This document shows positions 15,606 to 24,076 of a stretch of 64,000 nt of DNA, one piece after another. Both the position numbers and the translations under genes were made by a program. The stretch comes from Paenibacillus xylanilyticus. Lineage in GTDB: Bacteria > Bacillota > Bacilli > Paenibacillales > Paenibacillaceae. Position 1 is the first letter of the stretch. The number at the start of each line of letters is the position of its first letter. The notes below the pieces were generated by a model. It did no database searches. It worked only from the letters and a program-made list of their open reading frames with translations, and had not been told where the DNA came from. The DNA lies in the NCBI RefSeq assembly GCF_013359935.1, contig NZ_JABMCB010000206.1:434001-498000 (forward strand), written 5' to 3'.

Positions 15606-16766
15606 TTATTGTTGTGGTGATTGATTCCGTGGAGGTAATGGTCCCAAATACTGATAGTACTGGGTTTCAATTCGTCCATTAAACAATTTGCGACGCTTGT
15701 CTGCTTTGCGGCCGAAAGCATCTTCGAAGGATTTGGTTGAAGTGATGGCAAAAAAGGACCAGGTTGGCATTTCAAGGTAACTGCGTCCTAAGGAACGAAT
15801 CAGCTTCTGAACTTCCTTCTCTTCGCTCAAACGTTCACCGTATGGCGGATTGGTAATGATCACACCATATTCTCCTTGAGGTCTGGCACGGTGTGCAGGC
15901 AGGACGCTTACTTCAATGTCCTTGGCGAAGCCGGCACTTTTGATCGCTGCCTGTGCTACCTCAATCGCTTCCGGATCGATGTCGCTACCCGAAATCTGCA
16001 ATGGAACGTCGTCACGTACAGCATCGAATGCTTCCTCGCGAGCCTGTTCCCACAGTTCATGGGGGATGACATCCCAGTTCTCAGAGTTGAAGGAGCGACG
16101 CAGTCCCGGTGCAATGTTCCAACCGATCATGGCTGCTTCAATCAGCATGGTGCCTGAACCGCAGCACGGATCATAGAAGGGACGGGATACGTTCCAGCGG
16201 CTGAGCTGAATAAGGGCTGCCGCAAGTGTTTCTTTCAGCGGAGCCTCGGTTACCAGTTTACGATAACCCCGTTTGTGAAGGCCTGGTCCGGTCGTATCCA
16301 GCGTAAGCAGGGCGCGGTCATTCAGCAAAATCACTTCAACGACATATCGGGCCCCGTTTTCCGGGAACCACTCCGTGTTATGTGTAAGCTTCAGTTTCTC
16401 AACGATCGCCTTTTTTACGATTCCCTGAGAGGCAGGCACGCTGCTCAGCTGGGATTTGTGAGAGCGGCCCTCGACAGGGAATTCACCGTTGGCCGGAATC
16501 CATTCTTCCCAAGGAAGTGCTTTGGTCCCCTCAAATAATTCGTCGAATGTCGTCGCAGGGAACTCACCCATTTTGATAAGAACCCGATCTGAACTTCTCA
16601 GCCACAGGTTACAGCGGCAAATATCAATGTAATCTCCAGTAAAAAACACTCGGCCATTCTCGACCGTAACATCCTCATATCCCAGCTGTTTCAGTTCCCG
16701 GGCTACGACAGCCTCAAGTCCCATTGCTGAAGTGGCAATCAATTGCAATTGAGCCATGTGTTTCAT
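15606..16766 (-). CDS. ypsC: THUMP-domain RNA methyltransferase (YpsC/RlmL-like)
   Basis: A 386-residue protein. An N-terminal ferredoxin-like and THUMP region (about residues 5-155) binds RNA. The C-terminal Rossmann methyltransferase has the SAM loop DPCCGSGT near residue 200, SGSDIDPEAIEVA for the ribose-binding acidic position, and NPPYGERL near 310, the N-DPPY-type motif of guanine-N2 methyltransferases. By homology it methylates a guanine of 23S rRNA (RlmL activity, G2445). The length is that of the Gram-positive YpsC proteins, without the RlmK half found in enterobacteria. ATG 16766 follows TGGAG. Confidence 0.88.
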   Translation of the reverse strand: MKHMAQLQLIATSAMGLEAVVARELKQLGYEDVTVENGRVFFTGDYIDICRCNLWLRSSDRVLIKMGEFPATTFDELFEGTKALPWEEWIPANGEFPVEGRSHKSQLSSVPASQGIVKKAIVEKLKLTHNTEWFPENGARYVVEVILLNDRALLTLDTTGPGLHKRGYRKLVTEAPLKETLAAALIQLSRWNVSRPFYDPCCGSGTMLIEAAMIGWNIAPGLRRSFNSENWDVIPHELWEQAREEAFDAVRDDVPLQISGSDIDPEAIEVAQAAIKSAGFAKDIEVSVLPAHRARPQGEYGVIITNPPYGERLSEEKEVQKLIRSLGRSYLEMPTWSFFAITSTKSFEDAFGRKADKRRKLFNGRIETQYYQYLGPLPPRNQSPQQ

Positions 16767-16997
16767 TTCAACTCCATTTCATGCAGGAGAGGCATGTGCC
16801 TTCTTCCAGCTGTATAGTGACGGCGCGGCCTTGCCGCATTCCGTGAAAAAACTTACAATGAGAAATGCGGTAGGCATTCTGCGTTCATCAAGCAGGTTAA
16901 TGCATCAGTCAAACCGCCTGTGTTGATAACAAACATTCATTATAGAACATTGGCATCCATAAGGAAAGCAGTCCAAGTGTCCAAGGAGGATAACGTG

Positions 16998-17630
16998 GTG
17001 AATCTTACCCCTGACGAATATGTAAATCAATTATTTCAAGAAGATGATCTGTTATTAAAGGTAAAAGAGGCCATTCGTTCAAACGATATGCCTGAAGTTT
17101 CGGTTGCGCCGGCTTATGGCCGTCTGCTCACTTTTCTCGCCAAGACATCACGGGCAGAGGCCGTGCTTGAGATTGGTGTACTGGGTGGTTACAGCGGGAT
17201 TTGTCTAGCGCGCGGATTGGAGGAGGGAGGAACCCTCACTTCATTGGAATTGAAAGAGGAGTATGCAGCAATGGCACGTGGTCACTTGGAGGAAGGCGGC
17301 TTTGGGGATAAAGTTGAATATCGAATCGGCCCGGCAGCTGCCAGCCTCGAACAGCTTGAGCAGGAAGGTCGAACATTTGATTTCTTCTTCATTGATGCAG
17401 ACAAAGAGAACTATCCGGTGTATCTCGACTATGCCATTCGGTTAGCGCGCCCTGGAGCTGTTATTGTGGGAGATAACTGTTTCCTGCGTGGACGTACGCT
17501 TAATCCGGACAAGCAGGGGCCGGCAGTACTTGCCGTTCGCCGATTCAACGAACAGATAGCGAGTGATCCGCGCCTCGTAACAACAATGCTGCCCGACTAT
17601 GATGGTCTTGCACTGGCCTGGGTGAAGTAA
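16998..17630 (+). CDS. O-methyltransferase family 3 (catechol-type)
   Basis: A 210-residue SAM-dependent methyltransferase. I start at GTG 16998, eight bases after AAGGAGG; GTG 16995 is equally possible, and the frame upstream lacks a site. Motifs: VLEIGVLGGYSGICLARGL (SAM loop), LTSLELKEEY (acidic ribose-binding turn), DFFFIDADKENY with metal-binding aspartates, and VGDNCFLRG. This is the caffeoyl-CoA/catechol O-methyltransferase-like family, which needs a divalent metal; related bacterial proteins include YrrM. The acceptor is unknown. It is a single gene with a terminator shared with the convergent asparaginase gene. Confidence 0.87.
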   Translation: MNLTPDEYVNQLFQEDDLLLKVKEAIRSNDMPEVSVAPAYGRLLTFLAKTSRAEAVLEIGVLGGYSGICLARGLEEGGTLTSLELKEEYAAMARGHLEEGGFGDKVEYRIGPAAASLEQLEQEGRTFDFFFIDADKENYPVYLDYAIRLARPGAVIVGDNCFLRGRTLNPDKQGPAVLAVRRFNEQIASDPRLVTTMLPDYDGLALAWVK

Positions 17631-17651
17631 TTAAGCATACGTATAGCATAC

Positions 17652-17709
17652 AAAAAAAGAGATGAACTCATCCCTCATTCTAGGGGGGCGGTGTTCATCT
17701 CTTTTTTTC
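17652..17709 (+). terminator. Bidirectional terminator between O-methyltransferase and asparaginase genes
   Basis: AAAAAAAGAGATGAAC pairs with GTTCATCTCTTTTTTT around a GC-rich inner region. Confidence 0.9.
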
Positions 17710-17734
17710 ATATTATAAATGTATAAGAGCTTGA

Positions 17735-18946
17735 TTAAACTTCAGGTGTGCCGTAAGTCTCGAACCATGTTTTGATCGTTTCGAAATCATCACTGAACGA
17801 CAAGCCAAGCATTAACAAAATGCGTGCTTGTTGAGGGCTGAGGTTGTCCCCCGCAATAACGCCGTTTCCGCCGCCATACACGCTTCCCGAACCTGTACGG
17901 GTGGTGGTCACGAAAATAACGCCCTCTTCAACGGCTTTCGTGCGGGCTTGTCCCATTGCTCTGGAGATACCGCCCGCTCCGGTACCGGAAGTTACAATCC
18001 CTTTGGCTCCGCCATTTACGAAACCTTCAATTGCTTCCCCGCCTGCTTCTTGATAGGAGATTGCAATTTCGACTTTTGCCAGATCTGCCTTCGTAATTTT
18101 GCTCAGATCAAATGCTGGCTTCGCTGTGCCTTCAGGTTTCAATGCACGCGCAGGAGCGCGATAGATTCGAATATTCTCTTCATCAATATAACCCACTGCC
18201 CCAAGCATTGGCGTCTCGAATGTATCAGTCCGATAGTCATTCGTTTTGGTTACACCGCGTGCGAGCTGAATCGTGTCATTCAGCATCAATACCGTTCCGA
18301 ATGAAGTGGTGCGTCCGCTTCCTGCTAGTTTAATGGCATTATACAGATTGGCCTGGGCGTCTGAGCCAATTACAGTCCATGGCCGCATGGAGCCGGTAAT
18401 GACAACAGGTTTATCACTCTGCACCGTCATGTCAAGGAAATAGGCAATCTCCTCCATGGTATCAGTACCTGTCGTAACGACGACACTATCGTACTGTGCA
18501 AGAGCCTTGTCTACGGTCAGGGAAAGATCATAGAGGTCGGCCATGGTATAAGAACCTGAACCGGAGTTTCCGAATTGGAGCGTGCTAACATCTGCAATCT
18601 TCTGTTTGTCCGGTAAAGCATCGACCATTTCCTCAATCGGAAGTGTACCTGCTCTGTAATTCTGGAAGCTGGTCGCATCCTCGGACTGGCCGGCAATCGT
18701 TCCGCCTGTTCCGATGACGAGCACATTAGGCAATGCGGATTGCTTGGATGATTCCGACACGGCAGGAATGGATGTATTTCGGGCTGGTGCAGACGATGTG
18801 GTCTGTACTGCACCTGTTGTTCCGCTCACTTCTACCGTTGCCGCTTGAGCGGCGTAGGTTCCAATTGGGGATAAAGAGATGGTCAGAGCAGTTAGTGCTG
18901 CAGTGCTCCATACTGCCCAGGGACGAAGATTTGACTGTTTACTCAT
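17735..18946 (-). CDS. ansZ: Secreted type II L-asparaginase
   Basis: A 403-residue precursor that hydrolyses asparagine to aspartate and ammonia outside the cell. A signal peptide occupies about residues 1-36 (basic SKQSNLRP, hydrophobic core, TYAAQA cleavage region), then a 40-residue serine/threonine-rich linker. The catalytic domain starts at NVLVIGTGGTIAG with the nucleophilic threonine and continues with TTGTDTMEE, carrying the second catalytic threonine and aspartate, and a VITGSMRP loop. I chose ATG 18946 (AAGGAGAG ten bases upstream) over an in-frame GTG abutting the site. A consensus GlnR/TnrA box about 90 bp upstream suggests nitrogen control, as known for Bacillus ansZ. Confidence 0.92.
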   Translation of the reverse strand: MSKQSNLRPWAVWSTAALTALTISLSPIGTYAAQAATVEVSGTTGAVQTTSSAPARNTSIPAVSESSKQSALPNVLVIGTGGTIAGQSEDATSFQNYRAGTLPIEEMVDALPDKQKIADVSTLQFGNSGSGSYTMADLYDLSLTVDKALAQYDSVVVTTGTDTMEEIAYFLDMTVQSDKPVVITGSMRPWTVIGSDAQANLYNAIKLAGSGRTTSFGTVLMLNDTIQLARGVTKTNDYRTDTFETPMLGAVGYIDEENIRIYRAPARALKPEGTAKPAFDLSKITKADLAKVEIAISYQEAGGEAIEGFVNGGAKGIVTSGTGAGGISRAMGQARTKAVEEGVIFVTTTRTGSGSVYGGGNGVIAGDNLSPQQARILLMLGLSFSDDFETIKTWFETYGTPEV

Positions 18947-19028
18947 GATTAGCACTCTCCTTCAGGTTAGTAGCGTGTGATGTTTGTTTAGAAGAATATG
19001 TATCTGATTTCAAAATGATTGTATTTCA

Positions 19029-19045
19029 TGTTAACTAATATGACA
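19029..19045 (-). promoter_or_regulatory. GlnR/TnrA-type box upstream of asparaginase
   Basis: On the minus strand the sequence reads TGTCA-N7-TAACA, a full match to TGTNA-N7-TNACA. It lies about 40 bp upstream of a plausible -10 (TATTCT, 18998-18993), near the position from which TnrA activates promoters in Bacillus. The rest of the gap between 18947 and 19280 is A/T-rich with no gene. Confidence 0.6.
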
Positions 19046-19287
19046 ACAGAGGAATAATATAGAGTAAACGGTTACAATAGTAGAATTATGGAGTAAACAA
19101 ACTATTTATGAGGTTTTATGAATAAATATAAAGTGTGAAACGATGTGAAAAAGCGGGGATAGAAAGGTTTACATATTTTTTATGTTATTAAACTTTACAT
19201 ATAAGTCTTTTATCCTGTTTGAAAATAGAATTTTTTAGGATTCATACTGTACTCCCTAGGAAATGAGGCTCAATTATTGCCAAATAT

Positions 19288-19316
19288 TTGTATAACCAGA
19301 CAGGCGAGTCTATAAT
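19288..19316 (+). promoter_or_regulatory. Sigma-A-type promoter of the P450 gene
   Basis: TTGTAT at 19288-19293 and TATAAT at 19311-19316 with a 17-bp spacer, about 50 bp before the start codon. Confidence 0.7.
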
Positions 19317-19369
19317 ATACGGTGTTCCAATATGTAAATAAATATATATTAACGATTGGAGGAAATACG

Positions 19370-20575
19370 ATGAACCAAGCACCCAGAAAGTATGCCAATT
19401 ACATTCCGATCCGGGAACTGAAAGCGGTGGAGCAGCAATTATTTCCGTTCCAGGTGTACGCTGAACTTCGTTCGAATACTCCAGTCCGATATGATGAGCA
19501 CCGCAAATGTTGGGATGTTTTTCGTTATGAGGATGTGCAATACGTATTGAAAAATCCGAAGCTGTTTTCTTCTGCACGTGATCGTGCGAATACCAGCATG
19601 CTCACGACAGACCCGCCCAAACACAAGCAGCTAAGGGATTTGGTTAATCAGGCGTTCACGCCCAGAGCCATTGAGGCGCTGGCCCCCCGCATCCAGGAAA
19701 TTGCCGATGAGTTGATTACTCCGCATCTGCAGCAGGGTCAGATGAACCTGGTCGATGATCTGGCGACCCCGCTGCCTGTCATCGTGATCGCAGAACTCCT
19801 TGGAGTCCCTGCAGAAGATCGGCAGAAGTTCAAGGACTGGTCTGACGCCTTGGTAAAAGGAGCGCGCGATGACAGTGATGAAGCTTTTCAGGAACTTATG
19901 GAAGAGAAGAAGCGAAATCAACAGGAACTGGCTGTCTATTTCAGAGCCATTATGGAAGAACGGCGGCAACAACCGCAGGATGATCTAATCTCTTTGCTGC
20001 TCGCGGCTGAGATCGAAGGTCAGAAGCTGAGCGAGGAGGAGCTGGTCGGTTTCTGCATTTTGTTGCTTGCTGCAGGCAATGAAACAACCACCAACCTGAT
20101 TACCAATGCGGTACGAATTCTGGCAGAACAACCCGAGCTGCAGCAGCGGCTGCGCGAACATCCGGAACATATTGCGTCAGCAGTGGAAGAAACGCTGCGC
20201 TATTATCCACCGATTGTTGCGATTGGACGCTTAGCCAGAGAAACGGTCGAGTTGAGTGGGCAGACGATTCAGGAAGGGGAGCAGGTCATTTCGTGGGTTG
20301 GCTCAGCCAATCGGGACGGCCAGGTATTTGAGCATGCCGAACAATTTATAGAGGATCGCAAACCAAATCGGCATATGGGGTTTGGCTTTGGCATTCACTT
20401 CTGCCTGGGTGCACCACTTGCTCGTTTGGAGGCCAGGGTCGTGCTCAATACTATTCTGCAGCAGATGCAGGGGATCAAACTGGTTTCGGAAACGAAACTG
20501 CAGCCAATCCAGAGTGCTTTCGTATTTGGTGTGAAGGAGTATCCAATACAATTTGAGAGTCTTGTGCAGCATTGA
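19370..20575 (+). CDS. Cytochrome P450 (CYP107-like)
   Basis: A 401-residue soluble bacterial P450, started at ATG 19370 after TTGGAGG. The I-helix oxygen-binding motif is LLLAAGNETTTNLI at about residues 235-248, the K-helix ExxR is VEETLRYYP, and the heme loop is GFGFGIHFCLGAPLAR with the proximal cysteine near residue 349. Class I bacterial P450s need a ferredoxin and reductase; none is encoded nearby. The gene is monocistronic with its own promoter and a terminator, so a general fatty-acid or terpenoid hydroxylase or a stand-alone tailoring enzyme are both possible. The substrate is unknown. Confidence 0.9.
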   Translation: MNQAPRKYANYIPIRELKAVEQQLFPFQVYAELRSNTPVRYDEHRKCWDVFRYEDVQYVLKNPKLFSSARDRANTSMLTTDPPKHKQLRDLVNQAFTPRAIEALAPRIQEIADELITPHLQQGQMNLVDDLATPLPVIVIAELLGVPAEDRQKFKDWSDALVKGARDDSDEAFQELMEEKKRNQQELAVYFRAIMEERRQQPQDDLISLLLAAEIEGQKLSEEELVGFCILLLAAGNETTTNLITNAVRILAEQPELQQRLREHPEHIASAVEETLRYYPPIVAIGRLARETVELSGQTIQEGEQVISWVGSANRDGQVFEHAEQFIEDRKPNRHMGFGFGIHFCLGAPLARLEARVVLNTILQQMQGIKLVSETKLQPIQSAFVFGVKEYPIQFESLVQH

Positions 20576-20587
20576 GAATGGAATGCC

Positions 20588-20633
20588 AAAAGCCGCTTTC
20601 TTTGTCCCGTGGGGCAATGAAGGCGGCTTTTGT
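20588..20633 (+). terminator. Bidirectional terminator between P450 and MFS genes
   Basis: AAAAGCCGC/GCGGCTTTT closes a longer imperfect hairpin between convergent genes. Confidence 0.8.
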
Positions 20634-20662
20634 TATCCGTTTTAAATTGGAGGGGGGTCGTA

Positions 20663-21874
20663 TTAGGACTCCCTGATTAGAGCAGGCTTTTTATACAGTT
20701 TAAATCGAACCCAAACCATATTGATTAGCAGCAGGCCGCCGGAGACGATAAACAGTCCCTCAATGCCGATGAATCCTGCCATAAAACCACCGATTACGGC
20801 TCCAAGCATGTTTCCCAAGGCAAGCGTACTGGTATTGAAACTGAATGCACGGCTGATCATGCCATCTGGGGTGTAGGTTCGGATCAGGGCGTTGACGCTG
20901 GGCAGCAGACCACCCATAAACACACCCATGGCGAAACGCACCAGAATGAGCTGCCATACCGTTTGTACGAAGGCTTGTGGTATCAGCAGAAGCCCGGTTC
21001 CTATAAGAGAGAAGGTAAGCACCTTGTGTGCGCCTATGCGGTCGCTGAGTTTGCCAAGGATTGGGGACATGGCCATGTTGGATAGTCCTGTGACGGCACC
21101 GACCAATCCGGCCCAGAATGCCACGTTTACATCCGATGCATGCAGTTTTTGCACATACAGCGGCAAGAGTGACATGGGGCTTATCATTGCAAACTGCAAC
21201 AGGAACGTCACAGCAAACAGCGCGGGCAGCTGTGATGACTTGTTCAGTTCCTTCAAACCGGACAATACCGATTGTTCCGGCAATTTAGCCGCTTCCTTGC
21301 GGTCAAATGTTTCTCTAACCAGGAACATCGCGAGCATGGATGCAGCAAAGATCAAACCGCCAGTAATGTAGAAAATGGGCCGGAAGCCAACGGCATCGGC
21401 AAGCAATCCACCAATGAGTGGACCGAGAATCGTGCCGGCTACCTGTCCGGACTGACTGATCCCCATGGCGAAACCCATGCGATCCTTGGGTGTTGTTCCG
21501 GAAATCAGAGAGACGGCTGCCGGGTTGAAACCAGAAATCGTCCCGTTGAGCAAACGTAATAAAAGGAGCTGCCATGGGCTTTGTGCAAACCCCATCAGTG
21601 CGATGACAATCGCCATCCCGAATCCGGAGCGCAGCAGCATGATTTTACGTCCATACTTGTCGGACAGCTTGCCCCACAAGGGCTGGAACAAAAATGAAGT
21701 GAGGAAATTGGCAGCAAATATAAATCCCGCCCATATGCCAATCTCATGCTCACCGACGACGCCTAGATCCTTGGCGAGGTATAGGGACAAAAAAGGCGTG
21801 ATCATGGTCATACCCGAATTGACCAAGAACTGTCCAAACCAAAGCACAATGAGGTTCACTTTCCAAGTTTTCAA
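20663..21874 (-). CDS. MFS multidrug-type efflux transporter
   Basis: A 403-residue permease with 12 predicted transmembrane helices. I start at TTG 21874, preceded by AAAGGAAG; an upstream ATG at 22027 would add 51 hydrophilic residues and overlap the hem promoter. Typical MFS signatures are LWGKLSDKYGRKIMLL after helix 2, the helix-5 motif SGQVAGTILGPLIGG of drug:H+ antiporters, and a second KLSDRIGAHKVL between helices 8 and 9. The close match to 12-TM DHA1-type exporters such as Bacillus YqjV/YttB-like proteins suggests drug or metabolite export. It is divergent from the heme operon. Confidence 0.85.
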   Translation of the reverse strand: MKTWKVNLIVLWFGQFLVNSGMTMITPFLSLYLAKDLGVVGEHEIGIWAGFIFAANFLTSFLFQPLWGKLSDKYGRKIMLLRSGFGMAIVIALMGFAQSPWQLLLLRLLNGTISGFNPAAVSLISGTTPKDRMGFAMGISQSGQVAGTILGPLIGGLLADAVGFRPIFYITGGLIFAASMLAMFLVRETFDRKEAAKLPEQSVLSGLKELNKSSQLPALFAVTFLLQFAMISPMSLLPLYVQKLHASDVNVAFWAGLVGAVTGLSNMAMSPILGKLSDRIGAHKVLTFSLIGTGLLLIPQAFVQTVWQLILVRFAMGVFMGGLLPSVNALIRTYTPDGMISRAFSFNTSTLALGNMLGAVIGGFMAGFIGIEGLFIVSGGLLLINMVWVRFKLYKKPALIRES

Positions 21875-22001
21875 AGTGCTTTCACTTCCTTTCTGTAATT
21901 CGTGGAAAAAACACCATTCTTTCATTATATCATAATTGGCATATGGATGAGGGGGTGTAAGGAATGTCATAGTATTGTCATCGGAACAGATCTGTACGTG
22001 G

Positions 22002-22030
22002 TTGTTACAGCTCTTCAAAAAGGGCATAAT
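22002..22030 (+). promoter_or_regulatory. Promoter of the hemEHY operon
   Basis: TTGTTA at 22002-22007 and CATAAT at 22025-22030, spacer 17 bp, 39 bp before the hemE start codon. Confidence 0.65.
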
Positions 22031-22068
22031 GAGAGTTATGAGTCCAAAAACTATTGGAGGCTTCTTAC

Positions 22069-23133
22069 ATGAGCTATAATGATCGTTTGATTCGAGCCAG
22101 TTTCAAGCAGCAAGTGGACCGTGTTCCCGTGTGGTACATGCGTCAGGCTGGGCGCTATGATCCTGAATATCGCAAAATTAAGGAAAAGTATTCTTTGCTC
22201 GAAATTTGCCGTCAACCTGAGCTAGCCGCTGAAGTTACACTCATGCCGGTACGTAAACTCGGTGTGGATGCGGCTATTTTGTACTCGGATATTATGAATC
22301 CGGTTGCGTCCTTGGGCATTGATTTTGATATTGTAAAAAACATTGGTCCGGTGATAGATAATCCTATTCGTTCTGCTGCAGATGTGGACCGTCTCCGTCC
22401 CATTGACGTTGAAGGCGACCTGCCGCACATTCTGGAAACCATTCGCATTCTGGACAAGGAATTGGACGTGCCTCTCATTACTTTTGCCGGTGCACCATTT
22501 ACAATTGCCAGCTATCTGATTGAAGGTCGACCATCAAAAGGTTATATTCGGACTAAAACGATGATGTACAGTGAGCCTGAGGTATGGCACAAGCTCATGC
22601 AAAAGTTAGGTGACATGGTAATTACATATGTCCGTGCACACATTGCTAACGGGGGCAAGGCATTCCAGCTGTTTGACAGCTGGGTAGGAGCGCTTTCTCC
22701 GAATGATTTCAAAACATATGTGCTGCCGACGATTACCCGTATCTTTACCGAATTATCCGATTTGAATGTACCGAAAATTTATTTCCCTGGTGTAGCCTCT
22801 GGTGAACTGCTGCCAACCCTGACGAATCTGCAAGCCAATGTCATCGGATTGGATTGGAGAGTTTCCATCACAGAAGGTCGTAAGAGACTGGGTGGCCAAT
22901 TTGCCGTACAAGGGAATCTTGATCCCTATGTGCTGACGGCACCAATGGATCTGATTAAGCAGCAGGCAAAAGTAATTATTGATGAAGGCATTAAAGAGCC
23001 AGGTTATATTTTTAATTTGGGGCATGGGTTGTTCCCGGAAGCTTCTCTGGAGAAGTTGAGAGAACTCACGGCATATATCCATGAATATTCTGCAGAAGTT
23101 TTAAAGACGGGGGTGACGGTTAGCAATGACTAA
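22069..23133 (+). CDS. hemE: Uroporphyrinogen decarboxylase
   Basis: A 354-residue cytoplasmic enzyme that decarboxylates the four acetate side chains of uroporphyrinogen III to give coproporphyrinogen III. The start ATG 22069 lies ten bases after TTGGAGG. The N-terminal signature PVWYMRQAGRYDPEYR holds the active-site arginines; YSDIMNPVASLGIDF carries the conserved catalytic aspartate, and FQLFDSWVGALSP and GHGLFPEA are later family motifs. First gene of hemE-hemH-hemY, overlapping hemH by 8 bp. Order and overlaps match the Bacillus subtilis operon. Confidence 0.96.
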   Translation: MSYNDRLIRASFKQQVDRVPVWYMRQAGRYDPEYRKIKEKYSLLEICRQPELAAEVTLMPVRKLGVDAAILYSDIMNPVASLGIDFDIVKNIGPVIDNPIRSAADVDRLRPIDVEGDLPHILETIRILDKELDVPLITFAGAPFTIASYLIEGRPSKGYIRTKTMMYSEPEVWHKLMQKLGDMVITYVRAHIANGGKAFQLFDSWVGALSPNDFKTYVLPTITRIFTELSDLNVPKIYFPGVASGELLPTLTNLQANVIGLDWRVSITEGRKRLGGQFAVQGNLDPYVLTAPMDLIKQQAKVIIDEGIKEPGYIFNLGHGLFPEASLEKLRELTAYIHEYSAEVLKTGVTVSND

Positions 23134-24076
23134 TACCGTAGGTGTACTGGTGATGTCTTATGGCACACCTGAAAATATGGAAAGTATTGAAGCGTACTAC
23201 ACACATATTCGGAGAGGCCGACCGCCTGAGCCGGAACAACTGAAGGAACTGACGGATCGTTATGAAGCGATCGTTGGGGGAGTTTTCCCTCTACGTGAGA
23301 ATACAGATAATCAGGTTAAAGCTCTTCAGGAGACGTTGAGTAAGGATGACCGTGCAAACGGGGTGGAGTTTCGTTGTTATCAAGGACTGAAGCATGCACA
23401 TCCGTTCATAGAGGATGGCGTGGAACAGATGGCCAAGGACGGGATTCAGACAGCGATTGGTATCGTGCTCGCTCCCCACTATTCAACCATGAGTGTAGGC
23501 AGCTATATTAAGCGTGCTCGTGAGAAAGCGGAGGAATTGGGAATTCAGATGTCCTTTGTCGAGAGTTACCATTTGCATCCGAAGCTGATTCTGGCCCTTT
23601 CTTCCCGTGTTAGTGCCAAGCTGGATGAATTCGAAGAAGCTGGGGCTAAGCGCGGTGATGTACGGGTGCTGTTCAGTGCTCACAGTCTGCCGGAGCGAAT
23701 CGTGGGACTGGGTGATCCATATCCACAGCAATTGCTCGAAACCTCTGAAGTCATCGCATCACGTGTAGGCATCAGCAACTGGCAGTTTACATGGCAAAGT
23801 GCAGGACGTACAGCTGAGCCTTGGCTCGGGCCCGATATTCTGGATACGCTTCAGGATTTGTCCCGCGAACAGGTTGAGGACGTGCTGGTCGCACCGATTG
23901 GGTTTGTATCTGACCACCTTGAAGTTTTGTATGATTTGGATATTGAAGCCAAATCGATTGCCAAAGAGATCGACATGCGTCTGATGCGGATTGATTCGCT
24001 CAACAGTGATCCTCTCTACATGGAGACGTTGAGTGACGTCATTATCAGCAAATGGCAGCAAGGGTCGGAAGTCTAA
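23126..24076 (+). CDS. hemH: Ferrochelatase (coproporphyrin-type)
   Basis: A 316-residue monomeric, soluble chelatase. It begins GVLVMSYGTPENMESIEAYYTHIRRGRPP, as in Bacillus HemH, and contains the active-site FSAHSLPERI with the metal-binding histidine and the WQSAGRTAEPWLGPDI segment with the conserved glutamate region FVSDHLEVLYDLDIE. In Firmicutes this enzyme (CpfC) inserts iron into coproporphyrin III rather than protoporphyrin IX. Its start overlaps hemE by 8 bp and its stop overlaps the next ATG by one base, which implies translational coupling. Confidence 0.95.
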   Translation: MTNTVGVLVMSYGTPENMESIEAYYTHIRRGRPPEPEQLKELTDRYEAIVGGVFPLRENTDNQVKALQETLSKDDRANGVEFRCYQGLKHAHPFIEDGVEQMAKDGIQTAIGIVLAPHYSTMSVGSYIKRAREKAEELGIQMSFVESYHLHPKLILALSSRVSAKLDEFEEAGAKRGDVRVLFSAHSLPERIVGLGDPYPQQLLETSEVIASRVGISNWQFTWQSAGRTAEPWLGPDILDTLQDLSREQVEDVLVAPIGFVSDHLEVLYDLDIEAKSIAKEIDMRLMRIDSLNSDPLYMETLSDVIISKWQQGSEV

